The notes beneath the pieces were generated by a model. That model was not told the origin of the DNA, ran no database searches, and saw only the letters and a list, made by a program, of their open reading frames with translations. This document shows, in pieces, positions 17,416 to 25,497 of a stretch of 64,000 bases of DNA. The stretch's first letter is position 1. The number at the start of each line of letters is the position of its first letter. The position numbers and the translations under genes were made by a program. Source of the DNA: Paraburkholderia fynbosensis (GTDB lineage: Bacteria; Pseudomonadota; Gammaproteobacteria; Burkholderiales; Burkholderiaceae). The stretch is taken from NCBI RefSeq assembly GCF_902859935.1, contig NZ_CADIKI010000027.1, positions 1 through 64,000 of the forward strand. Direction: 5' to 3'.

Positions 17416-18591
17416 TTACTCGATGATAGTGAAATCCGAAAGGTGCTTGTCGCTCAACGTGATGCCGAGGCCCGGCGTATCGTCGGAAAGCTGCAGGTAG
17501 CCTTTCTCCGGACGCGGCTCGCCATCGAAGATGTAGTAGAAGAGTTCGTTGCCAACTTCCACGTCGAACACCGGAAAGAACTCGGACATCGGACTCGCGG
17601 TGCTCGCCATCGTCAGGTGATAGTTGTGCATCTGCCCCGCATGCGGAATTACCGGCACCGACCACGCTTCGGCCATCGCATTGATCTTGCGCGCCGCCGT
17701 GATGCCGCCCACGCGGTTCGTGTCGTACTGGATCACGTCGACTGCGCGCCGTTCGAGCAGATCTTTGAAGCCGTAGCTGGTGAACTCATGCTCGCCGCCG
17801 GACACAGGAATGATGTTCATCTTCTTCAGTTCCTGATAGCCCTCGACGTCGTCGCCAATCACCGGTTCCTCGATCCAGCGCGGATTGAATTCGGCGAGAC
17901 GCGGCAGCATGCGCCGCGCGTATTCGAGCGTCCAGCCCATGTAGCATTCGAGCATGATGTCGACCTCGTCGCCGACCAGCTCACGCAACAGCCGCACCTG
18001 TTCGATGTTTTTCGCCATACCCTTCGGGCCGTCTTTCGGACCATAGCCGAAGCGCATCTTCATTGCCGTAAAGCCGTCTTCGAGGTAGCCCTGCGCTTCG
18101 CCGAGAAACGCGTCGCGGTCGTCGTTGTTGTAGAGCTTCGACGCGTAGCACCAGATCTTCTCCTTGGTGCGCCCGCCGAGCAGCTTGAACACCGGCTTCT
18201 TCACCGCCTTGCCCATGATGTCCCACAGCGCGATGTCGACGGCGGAAATCGCCGCCATGCCGATGCCTTTGCGACCCCACGCGAGCGTGCGGCGATACAT
18301 CTTCTGCCAGATGTACTCGTTGTCGAACGGGTCCTCGCCGATCGCGATCGGCGCGAGATATTCGTCGATGATCTGCTTGGCGACGCGCGGCGCGAGCGCG
18401 CAATTGCCGATGCCGACCGTGCCGTCGTCGCATTCGATCTCCACCACCAGCCAGCCGTGGAAGCGGAACGAGCCCATCGCATCGCCACGTTCGTAGAGAA
18501 TGTCCACCGCGTTGGTGCAGAAATGCGCCTGCGGCGGCACGACCTTGCCTTTCCATTCGAAGACGCGCGTGCGGATATGCTTGATTTTCAT
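17416..18591 (-). CDS. Enolase-superfamily sugar-acid dehydratase (rhamnonate dehydratase-like)
   Basis: The 391-aa protein has the mandelate racemase/muconate lactonizing fold: capping domain (about 1-125), then the barrel. Metal ligands are visible in MLECYMGW, PRWIEEPV and SGGEHEF; the catalytic His lies in PVIPHAGQMHNYHL. The last region and the MRFGYGPKDGP insert recall L-rhamnonate dehydratase. The expected reaction is dehydration of an aldonic acid to a 2-keto-3-deoxy acid. It lies 21 nt after the MFS carrier and 31 nt before pdxA2. Substrate is not assignable from sequence alone. Confidence 0.82.
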   Translation of the reverse strand: MKIKHIRTRVFEWKGKVVPPQAHFCTNAVDILYERGDAMGSFRFHGWLVVEIECDDGTVGIGNCALAPRVAKQIIDEYLAPIAIGEDPFDNEYIWQKMYRRTLAWGRKGIGMAAISAVDIALWDIMGKAVKKPVFKLLGGRTKEKIWCYASKLYNNDDRDAFLGEAQGYLEDGFTAMKMRFGYGPKDGPKGMAKNIEQVRLLRELVGDEVDIMLECYMGWTLEYARRMLPRLAEFNPRWIEEPVIGDDVEGYQELKKMNIIPVSGGEHEFTSYGFKDLLERRAVDVIQYDTNRVGGITAARKINAMAEAWSVPVIPHAGQMHNYHLTMASTASPMSEFFPVFDVEVGNELFYYIFDGEPRPEKGYLQLSDDTPGLGITLSDKHLSDFTIIE

Positions 18592-18612
18592 GTCGATGAT
18601 TCCTCGAAAGCG

Positions 18613-19950
18613 TTAGGGGCCCGGGCGTTCGCCGAGCGGTACGGAATGGTGGGAAACGGATGCGGACGAGCGCGGCGCGTGTCGGAACGTGAGCAGCAAC
18701 GCCGCGCCGATCAGACCGACCGCCGACAGCGACAGCATCCCGGCTTGCGGCGAGTCGGCCCAGTGTTCGGCGAGGCCCTTCAGGTTGGGCGCGACGAAGC
18801 CGCCGAGGTTGCCGATCGAATTGATCAGCGCGATGCCTCCCGCGGCTGCGGCGCCACCGAGATAGCCGGTCGGCAAGGTCCAGAACAGCGGTTGCACGGA
18901 AACGAAGCCGATCGCGGCGACGCAGAATGCCGTGAGCGCCAGCACAACGGACGAGGTGAGCGCGGATGCGCCGATGCCGAGCGCCGCGAGTGCGAGCATG
19001 GCCGCCGCCCAGCTCCGGTGATTGCCTTGGCGATCGGCCATGCGCGTCACACAGAAAGTGCCGACGATCGCCGCGATCCACGGAATGGCGCTCAGCAAGC
19101 CGACCTTGGTGCCGACGTGGCCGCCCGTGAGTCCGGCGATGCGCGTCGGCAGATAGAACACCACGCCGTAGACGCTCATCTGAACCGCGAAATAGATCAA
19201 TGCGCAGAACAGCACGCGCGAGTCGCGCAATGCGGCGAGCACCGAAGCCGGGCCATGCGCGAGCTTGTGCTCGTCTTCTTCGCGCAGAGCGCGATCGAGC
19301 GCATCACGTTGTGACGCATCGAGCCAGGCGGCCTTCGCGGGCCGGTCGGTCAGATAGAAATAGGCGACGACGCCCACCACCGACGCCGCCAGCCCCTCGA
19401 CGACGAACAGCCATTGCCACGGCAACAGGCCGAACGGATTGCCAGAGTCGAGCAACAGACCCGAGACCGGACTGCCGAGCAGCAACGCGAGCGGAAAGCC
19501 GAAATAGAACATGCCCATCGTTTGCGAGCGGATTTTTGCAGGAAACCAGTTGGACAGGAACAGAATGATGCCGGGGAAGAAACCGGCCTCGGCGATGCCG
19601 AGCAGCGTGCGCAGAATGTAGAAACTCGTAGCGTCGTGAACCAGCGCGGTACACGCCGACACGATGCCCCACGTGACCATGATGCGGCTCATCCAGACGC
19701 GCGCGCCGAAGCGGTACATCAGCAGATTGCTCGGCACTTCGAAGACGGCGTAGCCGATGAAGAAGATGCCCGCGCCGAACGCGAAGGCCGCGTCGCTCAA
19801 ACCCGTGTCGGCCTGCAGCACGTTCTTCGCAAAGCCGACGTTCGCGCGATCGACAAACGCCAGCACATACATCAGGATCAGAAAGGGCAGCAGCCTCGTG
19901 CGCGCTTTCGCAATCGCGCTGTCGAGCGCCGCGCCGGCGGTCGTCATCAT
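18613..19950 (-). CDS. MFS transporter, anion:cation symporter family
   Basis: The 445-aa carrier has about 12 membrane segments and ACS-family sequence: LPFLILMYVLAFVDRANVGFA in TM1, FGAGIFFIGYAVFEVPSNLL and the FFPGIILFLSNWFPAKIRSQ loop. Relatives carry tartrate, rhamnonate, glucarate and phthalate. It is the first gene of the operon with the enolase-like dehydratase, so it most likely imports their sugar-acid substrate. The start follows AAGGAG. Control probably comes from the divergent LysR gene through sites at 20039-20074. Confidence 0.88.
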   Translation of the reverse strand: MMTTAGAALDSAIAKARTRLLPFLILMYVLAFVDRANVGFAKNVLQADTGLSDAAFAFGAGIFFIGYAVFEVPSNLLMYRFGARVWMSRIMVTWGIVSACTALVHDATSFYILRTLLGIAEAGFFPGIILFLSNWFPAKIRSQTMGMFYFGFPLALLLGSPVSGLLLDSGNPFGLLPWQWLFVVEGLAASVVGVVAYFYLTDRPAKAAWLDASQRDALDRALREEDEHKLAHGPASVLAALRDSRVLFCALIYFAVQMSVYGVVFYLPTRIAGLTGGHVGTKVGLLSAIPWIAAIVGTFCVTRMADRQGNHRSWAAAMLALAALGIGASALTSSVVLALTAFCVAAIGFVSVQPLFWTLPTGYLGGAAAAGGIALINSIGNLGGFVAPNLKGLAEHWADSPQAGMLSLSAVGLIGAALLLTFRHAPRSSASVSHHSVPLGERPGP

Positions 19951-20038
19951 GCTTCGTCTCCTTGAATTTATTCATCGACCCGGTTTGTCGGTGTAAGTCG
20001 CGAGTCGTTCGATAGCCGCTAGTGTGCGAAACTATCCA

Positions 20039-20055
20039 ATAACTGACCATTGAAT
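20039..20055. promoter_or_regulatory. 17-bp element upstream of the first sugar-acid MFS gene
   Basis: ATAACTGACCATTGAAT here matches ATAATTGACCAATGAAT at 22529-22545 in 15 of 17 bases. The second copy lies upstream of the other MFS gene in the same orientation relative to the transport gene. A shared regulator site is inferred; the LysR protein encoded between the two transport genes is the best candidate. Confidence 0.55.
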
Positions 20056-20060
20056 AAATC

Positions 20061-20074
20061 GAATCAGCTGATTC
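20061..20074. promoter_or_regulatory. Perfect 14-bp palindrome before the LysR gene
   Basis: GAATCAGCTGATTC is a perfect palindrome ending 18 nt before the LysR start. Its position suits autoregulation by LysR or control of the divergent MFS operon. Confidence 0.6.
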
Positions 20075-20092
20075 CCTGGAGTTATCGCTCAC

Positions 20093-21016
20093 ATGATCGC
20101 GCCCGCCTCCGCCATTCGCAAACGTCTGCGTCTGCGCCATCTGCAGCTGATGGTCGCGCTCTCGGAGACCGAATCACTGCGGCGCGCCGCCGACGAACTG
20201 GCCATGACCCAGCCCGCGGCCACCAAAGCCTTACAGGAACTTGAAGATACCATCGGCGTATCGCTGTTCGTGCGGCATGCGCGCGGCATGGAACCGACGG
20301 TCTTCGGCGAGGCCGTGATGCGCTATGCGCGCGTGGTGTTCGAAGATCTCGACGAGTTGCGCGAGGAGCTGGCCGGCATCGAGGCGGGCGACATCGGCAA
20401 GGTGCGCATCGGCGCGGTGATGGCGCCGTCGCCCGAATTGCTCACACATACCATCGTCAAGCTGAAAGAAGCGCATCCGCGTCTGCAAATGGCGGTGACG
20501 ATCGACACCAGCGACGTGCTCGTGCAATCGTTGCAGCAGGACCAGTTGGATATCGTGATCGGACGGATTCCTGATGGCTTTCCGGCGCTCGACCTGAGCT
20601 TCGAGACCTTGTCCGAAGAGGCGTTGTCGATCGTCGTGCGCCCCGATCATCCGGCTGCGCTCGCGACCGTGCGGCCGAAGCTCGCGGAGCTCGCACGCTA
20701 TCCATGGATCATTCAGCCGCATCCGAGTCCGATGCGGCAAGTGATCGACCAGACCTTCCGCGAGTCGCGGGTCGCGCCGCCGGTCAGCACGGTCGAGACG
20801 TCGTCGATTTTGACCACATTGTCGTTGCTGCGCGACTCCGACATGCTCGCCGTGCTGCCCAGTTCCGTCGCGCAGTATTACGTCGAACTCGACGCGATTG
20901 CCGCCGTGTCCACGCCGCTGCGCGGACGGCTCGCGCCCTATGGCTTGATTCTGCGCAAGAACCGGCGCATCACGCCGGCCACGCAACTGGTGATCGACTC
21001 GATTCGCGCGGGGTGA
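20093..21016 (+). CDS. LysR-family regulator of the sugar-acid cluster (GbpR/PcaQ-like)
   Basis: The 307-aa protein has an N-terminal winged HTH (RLRLRHLQLMVALSETESL; MTQPAATKALQELE) and a type 2 periplasmic-binding effector domain (about 95-300). The sequence style (TVFGEAVMRYARVVFEDLDELREEL) resembles the GbpR/PcaQ branch, which senses sugars or aromatic acids. It is divergent from the mfs-enolase-pdxA2-HAD operon and convergent with the second MFS gene, both of which carry the shared 17-bp element upstream. Confidence 0.88.
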   Translation: MIAPASAIRKRLRLRHLQLMVALSETESLRRAADELAMTQPAATKALQELEDTIGVSLFVRHARGMEPTVFGEAVMRYARVVFEDLDELREELAGIEAGDIGKVRIGAVMAPSPELLTHTIVKLKEAHPRLQMAVTIDTSDVLVQSLQQDQLDIVIGRIPDGFPALDLSFETLSEEALSIVVRPDHPAALATVRPKLAELARYPWIIQPHPSPMRQVIDQTFRESRVAPPVSTVETSSILTTLSLLRDSDMLAVLPSSVAQYYVELDAIAAVSTPLRGRLAPYGLILRKNRRITPATQLVIDSIRAG

Positions 21017-21082
21017 GTGGCGCTTCCTGGCGGATGTGAAGTGTGGCGTCGTCAAACGGCGCGCCGCCACGCAACGATTTGT

Positions 21083-22399
21083 TCAACGTCTTGAACGCCC
21101 GGCGAATTCGAGCTCGCCGCGATTCTCGAGATCGTCGGACGTGGTGGTCGTGTCGAGCGGAATATCCGGCCGCATGAAGAACGTCGCGACGATCCCCACC
21201 GCGAGCAGCCCAAGCGAGCCGGCAAACGGCAGCGTCCAGCTTCCCGTGCGATCCACCACGAGGCCGAACACGATCGGCGTGAAAATCCCCGCTACCGCCG
21301 AGCCCGCATTCACCAGCCCGCTCGCGACACCGACGTGTTTCGGCGTGATGTCCATCGGCACGGCCCACACCGGCCCGATCGTCATTTCGAGGAAGAAGAA
21401 CGACAGGCTCATGCAGGCCGCCATCACCGGCAACGACTTCACCACCATGACGGGTGCGAGGAATACCAGCGCACCGAGGAACGCGCCGATGATCACATTG
21501 CGCCGCGCCGCGACGACATTGCGCGTGCGCTTCAGCACACGGTCGCTGATCACGCCGCCCGCCGTGTTGCCGACCACGCCGGACAGAAACACGCCGGCCG
21601 AAAACATCGCCGAGCTTTTCAGGTCGAGACCGCGGCCATGCATGAAGAAAGTCGGCAACCACGTGAAGAAGAGCCAGCCGGTCCATCCATAGCAGAAGTA
21701 CACGAGCATGGTCGGGCCAATGCGTTTGAGAAGACGCCGCCACGGTGTCGGCTCGCCCGTTTTTTCGACCACCACCTTGCCCGCTGGCGGCAATTCCGCT
21801 TCTTCCTGCGCGGTCATATGACGATGTTTGCGCGGGTTGTCGGTGAAATACCATGCGTAGACCACGACCCACACGAACGTCAACGCACCGACCACGAAGA
21901 ACGATGCGCGCCACGACGAGTACGCGACCAGCAACGCGACGAACGGAGGCGTGATGGCATTGCCGAGCCGCGAGAACGAATGCGTCAGCCCTTGCACGAA
22001 GCCGCGCTTGCTGGAAGGAAACCAGTTGGTCAATGCGCGGGCCTGTGCCGGCAATGCCGCGCCCTCGCCGATGCCGAGCAGCATGCGCGCACAGAACAGC
22101 GAGACGATACCGCCCGCGAGACCGGTGGCGACCGTCGCGACGATCCAGATGCTCGCGCAGGTGACGAGCGTGAGCTTCGCCCCAAAGCGATCGCTGACCC
22201 AGCCGCCGATCACCTGGCAGATCGTGTACGTGTACGCGAATGCCGCGAAGACGAGCCCCACGTGGGTGTTGCTCAAATGCAGGTCGTCGCGGATCAGACC
22301 CGCCGCGGCCGACAGATTGACGCGATCGAGATACATGATGAACGACATCGCGCACATGATCGCGAGAATCGCTCGACTGACTTTGGGTCGATGCAACAT
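21083..22399 (-). CDS. MFS transporter, ACS family (GudP/ExuT-like)
   Basis: The 438-aa carrier has about 12 membrane segments. LAIMCAMSFIMYLDRVNLSAAAG in TM1, VIGGWVSDRFGAKLTL between TM2 and TM3 and LPAQARALTNWFPSSKRGFVQG are typical of hexuronate/glucarate-type ACS transporters. A long open extension runs to 22540, but ATG 22399 is preferred because it follows GGAGGAGACAGAG and starts at the family N-terminus. The 17-bp element at 22529 lies 130 nt upstream. A second carrier under the same likely regulator suggests related substrates taken up by two routes. Confidence 0.87.
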   Translation of the reverse strand: MLHRPKVSRAILAIMCAMSFIMYLDRVNLSAAAGLIRDDLHLSNTHVGLVFAAFAYTYTICQVIGGWVSDRFGAKLTLVTCASIWIVATVATGLAGGIVSLFCARMLLGIGEGAALPAQARALTNWFPSSKRGFVQGLTHSFSRLGNAITPPFVALLVAYSSWRASFFVVGALTFVWVVVYAWYFTDNPRKHRHMTAQEEAELPPAGKVVVEKTGEPTPWRRLLKRIGPTMLVYFCYGWTGWLFFTWLPTFFMHGRGLDLKSSAMFSAGVFLSGVVGNTAGGVISDRVLKRTRNVVAARRNVIIGAFLGALVFLAPVMVVKSLPVMAACMSLSFFFLEMTIGPVWAVPMDITPKHVGVASGLVNAGSAVAGIFTPIVFGLVVDRTGSWTLPFAGSLGLLAVGIVATFFMRPDIPLDTTTTSDDLENRGELEFAGRSRR

Positions 22400-22528
22400 T
22401 GTCTCTGTCTCCTCCGGATATTTCGCCTCGTTGCCCCGGTACGACTCGGGATGCGGGCTGCTGATGCGTCCAGCCGGCGCAGGGAGCGCGGCGCTCAGTT
22501 TTGTGCGGCCATTATCTGGACACCGGCG

Positions 22529-22545
22529 ATAATTGACCAATGAAT
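22529..22545. promoter_or_regulatory. 17-bp element upstream of the second sugar-acid MFS gene
   Basis: ATAATTGACCAATGAAT matches the element at 20039-20055 in 15 of 17 bases, with conserved TCGA a few bases further on in both. It contains ATTG-AC-CAAT, a small palindrome. It lies 130 nt before the MFS start. Confidence 0.55.
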
Positions 22546-22613
22546 TGTTTCGATACTGCGATCACCGGTGGTTATCGCTGAGACGTTCGCCGCGTGCTAC
22601 CGGCCTGCATGCA

Positions 22614-22638
22614 GTCTGCAGGCATAATGCCTGCGGAC
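22614..22638. promoter_or_regulatory. 25-bp near-perfect palindrome (operator or hairpin)
   Basis: Arms GTCTGCAGGCAT and ATGCCTGCGGAC flank a single central A; only one of 12 pairs is mismatched. It lies about 62 nt before the GTG at 22701. Short central spacing favours a dimeric repressor site over an RNA hairpin. No cognate regulator is evident. Confidence 0.5.
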
Positions 22639-22700
22639 GCATGACGTGACCGCAGACCGGATCGCCTTCGCACCGCTGACCGGATGATGAACACCTGACT

Positions 22701-23108
22701 GTGAGCCCCATGGCGCAATACCTGAACGCTGCAACCCTGCTCGAACTCGCTCGCGCCGCGCAAACGCGCGCCACCGCGCCTTGCGCATGCACGAAAACGC
22801 CGCTGGACGGCTGGCAATCGCAGCCGCTGTCGCTCGACGAGACGCAGTTCGAGGAAATCGGCACGCTGTTGCCCGAAGACGATCCCGAACCGACCTTCAG
22901 CGAGTATCTGCCGGGCAAGACGAACTACTGGTCGGCCGATGCGCCGATCGCGCCGCGCTACTTCCCGTACAACCGCTGCGCGCTCTGGCAGTGCTCATTG
23001 TGTACGCGGCTTTATCTTCGCTACGTAGAAGGTGGCGGGTATTTCGTCGATCGCAGAATCCGTGCGGTGCACGCGGAGTTGATCGAGGACGTGCCGCTTG
23101 CGGCGTGA
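22701..23108 (+). CDS. Conserved-looking cysteine-rich hypothetical protein
   Basis: The 135-aa soluble protein is of unknown function. Cysteines cluster as CAC near residue 27 and CALWQCSLC near 95-103, which could bind zinc. PRYFPYNRCALWQCSLCTRL and YVEGGGYFVDRRIRAV look well structured. GTG 22701 and ATG 22710 are both possible starts, neither with a strong ribosome binding site. Codon bias is coding-like. It stands alone behind a long palindrome and ends in a hairpin shared with the convergent gene. Confidence 0.65.
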   Translation: MSPMAQYLNAATLLELARAAQTRATAPCACTKTPLDGWQSQPLSLDETQFEEIGTLLPEDDPEPTFSEYLPGKTNYWSADAPIAPRYFPYNRCALWQCSLCTRLYLRYVEGGGYFVDRRIRAVHAELIEDVPLAA

Positions 23109-23123
23109 TGCGTGTGGCGTGAT

Positions 23124-23154
23124 GAACGCTTCGGCATTGCGCGTCGAAGCGTTC
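23124..23154. terminator. Hairpin between convergent genes, possible bidirectional terminator
   Basis: GAACGCTTCG (23124-23133) and CGAAGCGTTC (23145-23154) pair perfectly around an 11-nt loop. It lies in the 74-nt gap between two convergent genes. The following sequence is not T-rich, so factor-independent termination is uncertain. Confidence 0.45.
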
Positions 23155-23182
23155 GTCATGCGCAGATACAACGACGCACCAC

Positions 23183-24175
23183 TCAAACGCTCGCGATATG
23201 CGTGTCGGAGATCGCACGCACGTCGATACGGCGCGGCAGAATCGCGTCGCGGTTCGCGCTGTCGGCGACCTTCTGAAGCGCGGCGATGTCGGCGTCGGTG
23301 ACGAAATGCTGCTTCAGCGACGCGCGCTGCGTGATCCGTTTCGCGGCATCGATCGGCGAGCGTGTCAGCGTCGCGTAGATCTGTGCATAGGCGTCGGGAT
23401 TGGCCAACGCCCAATCGCCCGCGCGTTGCAGTCTCAGCAGAAAATCGGCGATCGCCTTGCGCTTGTGCGCATCCGCGAGCGCGGCGCCCGAGGCGGTGAT
23501 AAAGCCCAGTCCGCTATTGATACCCGTGCCGTCGCGCAGAATCCGCGCGCCGCGTTGCACGGCGATGCCGTAGTAAGGATCGAACGTCGCCCACACTTCG
23601 ATCGATCCGGATGCGAACGCCGCGAACGCGTCCACCGGCAGAATGAAGCGGACCGTCACGTCGTCTCTCGACAGTCCCGCCTCGGCAAGCGCGCCATAGA
23701 GCTGGAACTGTGAAATGCTGCCGCGCGCCGACGACACGAACACCGTGCGCCCTTTCAGGTCCGCCACCGTGGCGATCTTCGAATTCGGCGCGACTAGAAT
23801 GCCCAGCTGCGCACCCGAGCCGACACGCGTTGCGACGATCTTCAACGTGGGATCGCCGAGCGCGGCCGCAAGCACCGGCAAGTCGCCTGCCGGCGCGAGA
23901 TCGACGGCATTCGCGCGTTGTGCTTCGAAGAGCGGCGCCGCGCCCTGAAAGTTGGCCCAGCGATACGCATACGGCGCACCGTCGAGCACCCTGGCGGCTT
24001 CGACTAGCGCGCGCGTGGCGCCCGCCTGGTCGCCTAGCACGAGCGTGGTCGACGCTGCCCCGGCTGCGTGTGCAGCACGTGAAGCAAACACGCTCGCGGC
24101 GAGTGCCGGTGTGACGCCGAGCAGCTTCAGCGCACGGCGTCGCTGGAAAAACGACGGCCAAACGGATGCGGCCAT
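23183..24175 (-). CDS. Orphan ABC substrate-binding protein, sulfonate/taurine (SsuA-like) family
   Basis: The 330-aa protein begins with an Arg-rich export signal (RRRALKLLGVTPALAASVFA), possibly twin-arginine. The mature part is an NMT1/SsuA-like binding fold (YRWANFQGAAPLFEAQRANAVD; DLKGRTVFVSSARGSISQFQL; VWATFDPYYGIAVQRGARIL). Family members bind aliphatic sulfonates, taurine or related organosulfur compounds in the periplasm. No permease or ATPase gene adjoins, so it must share membrane subunits encoded elsewhere. ATG 24175 was chosen because the signal sequence starts there. Confidence 0.82.
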   Translation of the reverse strand: MAASVWPSFFQRRRALKLLGVTPALAASVFASRAAHAAGAASTTLVLGDQAGATRALVEAARVLDGAPYAYRWANFQGAAPLFEAQRANAVDLAPAGDLPVLAAALGDPTLKIVATRVGSGAQLGILVAPNSKIATVADLKGRTVFVSSARGSISQFQLYGALAEAGLSRDDVTVRFILPVDAFAAFASGSIEVWATFDPYYGIAVQRGARILRDGTGINSGLGFITASGAALADAHKRKAIADFLLRLQRAGDWALANPDAYAQIYATLTRSPIDAAKRITQRASLKQHFVTDADIAALQKVADSANRDAILPRRIDVRAISDTHIASV

Positions 24176-24270
24176 ATGTCCTCGCTTACGATTGAGTGAC
24201 AAGCGTAGCGGCGGTCGCGGGTCGTGGGAATGAATTGATTGCGATATGTATATGAGCGCTCGCGTGAATA

Positions 24271-25347
24271 TCATTGCTCGTGATCGATAACCACGCATTC
24301 GAAGCTGCTCGCGCAGGCCGCCGCCTCCATCGCTTCGGGCAGCGCGGCGAGCGGATAGACACGCGGGTGCAGCTTGGCGAGATCGAGCTGCCCGCTGCGA
24401 ACCAGGTCGAGCAGCCGACGATATGACTCACGCGGATACATGAACTGGCCGACAATTTCCCAGCCGTTCAACATGACTTCGGTATAGGGAATCGGCAGCG
24501 GCACGGCCATGCTGCCCATCAGAACCAGCCGGCCGCCTTGCGCGAGACCGCGTAGCGCCGCTAGCGTGAGATTGGGATCGCTCGCATTGCCGACCATGTC
24601 GAATGCCATATGCGCGCCGCCGTGCGTAGCCTCGCGCAGCGCTTGGGCGTCGGCCTGCACGTCGCCGGTGGCCGTGACCGTGACGACCCGCGCACGGTCA
24701 AGCGCCGCAAGCGCCTCGAGCGCCCGCGCATTTCTCCCCACCGCGACGATCCGGCTCGCGCCCATCGCCAAGGCAAGCAGCACGGCGCCGGTGCCATAGG
24801 CGCCCGTCGCGCCGGACACGATCAGCGTTTCGCCGGCAGCGAGCCGGCCGCGCAACAGCCCGCCGAGCGGCACGATGCAGCGGGTGGTCATCGCCAGCTG
24901 AACGGAACTCAGATGCGGCAGATCGTCGGCCGGCGTCACCGCGCTGGCGGGATACGACGCATATTCGGCCAGCGTGCCGTCGGGCCAGTCGGCCTGCACG
25001 CGCTCTGCTGCCGCGCCGTTAGCGGTCACGCCCAGCAAAACCTGTGCGGGCTCCCGCACGTTTTCCTGCGCGACGAAATACGACGACAGAACGACACGCT
25101 GCCCGGGACGCAGATGCCACACGTCGCGACCCACCGAATGTACGATACCCACGCCATTGCCACCCGGGACGAACGGCTGTGAAGGTACGTGGTAGATCGG
25201 CAGTTTGCCGTCCACGTAGGCCTTCATGTACGACATCAGCGAGGACGCTTCGACGCGAACCACGACGCCGCCCGCGCGCGGTTGCGGCACCGGAATGTCG
25301 TTCAGACTCAGGGCGCCGCCCAGCCGTTCGAGTTGCCATGCTTTCAT
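24271..25347 (-). CDS. Medium-chain dehydrogenase/reductase, alcohol dehydrogenase-like
   Basis: The 358-aa MDR-fold protein has an N-terminal GroES-like domain (1-150) and a Rossmann domain (about 155-300) with SGATGAYGTGAVLLALAMG. The usual GHE zinc-site motif is replaced by PGGNGVGIV and no structural-zinc cysteine cluster is seen, so it may be zinc-independent. Substrate is unknown. ATG 25347 follows GGAGG. It is divergent from the AraC-type regulator at 25498, its likely controller. Confidence 0.82.
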   Translation of the reverse strand: MKAWQLERLGGALSLNDIPVPQPRAGGVVVRVEASSLMSYMKAYVDGKLPIYHVPSQPFVPGGNGVGIVHSVGRDVWHLRPGQRVVLSSYFVAQENVREPAQVLLGVTANGAAAERVQADWPDGTLAEYASYPASAVTPADDLPHLSSVQLAMTTRCIVPLGGLLRGRLAAGETLIVSGATGAYGTGAVLLALAMGASRIVAVGRNARALEALAALDRARVVTVTATGDVQADAQALREATHGGAHMAFDMVGNASDPNLTLAALRGLAQGGRLVLMGSMAVPLPIPYTEVMLNGWEIVGQFMYPRESYRRLLDLVRSGQLDLAKLHPRVYPLAALPEAMEAAACASSFECVVIDHEQ

Positions 25348-25457
25348 CGAAGAGATCCTCCGTGTATGCGCGTTGCCACGGCTCGCTTGTTGTTGCACCA
25401 AGCCGCACGGTTCGTCGCGTGGATGGCGCTATGATCCCGCCAAAAAACGTCCGTGCC

Positions 25458-25463
25458 TATAAT
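25458..25463 (+). promoter_or_regulatory. Perfect -10 box (TATAAT) for the AraC-type gene
   Basis: TATAAT lies 34 nt before the ATG at 25498 and has no good -35 at 16-18 bp, as for an activator-dependent promoter. It makes the in-frame GTG at 25453 an unlikely start because that would lie upstream of the transcript. Confidence 0.6.
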
Positions 25464-25497
25464 AGAAAAGCCCTCATTCCTATTAGACCGTACATTT

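Larger units (their letters stand above)
22400..22700. other. Intergenic region with regulatory elements
   Basis: This divergent spacer between the MFS gene and the small cysteine-rich protein gene holds the second 17-bp element, a CTGCATGCAG palindrome (22605-22614) and a long palindrome (22614-22638). No gene is recognised. Confidence 0.6.

Noticed and set aside
17233..19314. 693-aa open frame antisense to pdxA2, the enolase-like gene and the MFS gene
   Set aside because: Spans three real genes on the other strand; composition is that of a shadow frame.
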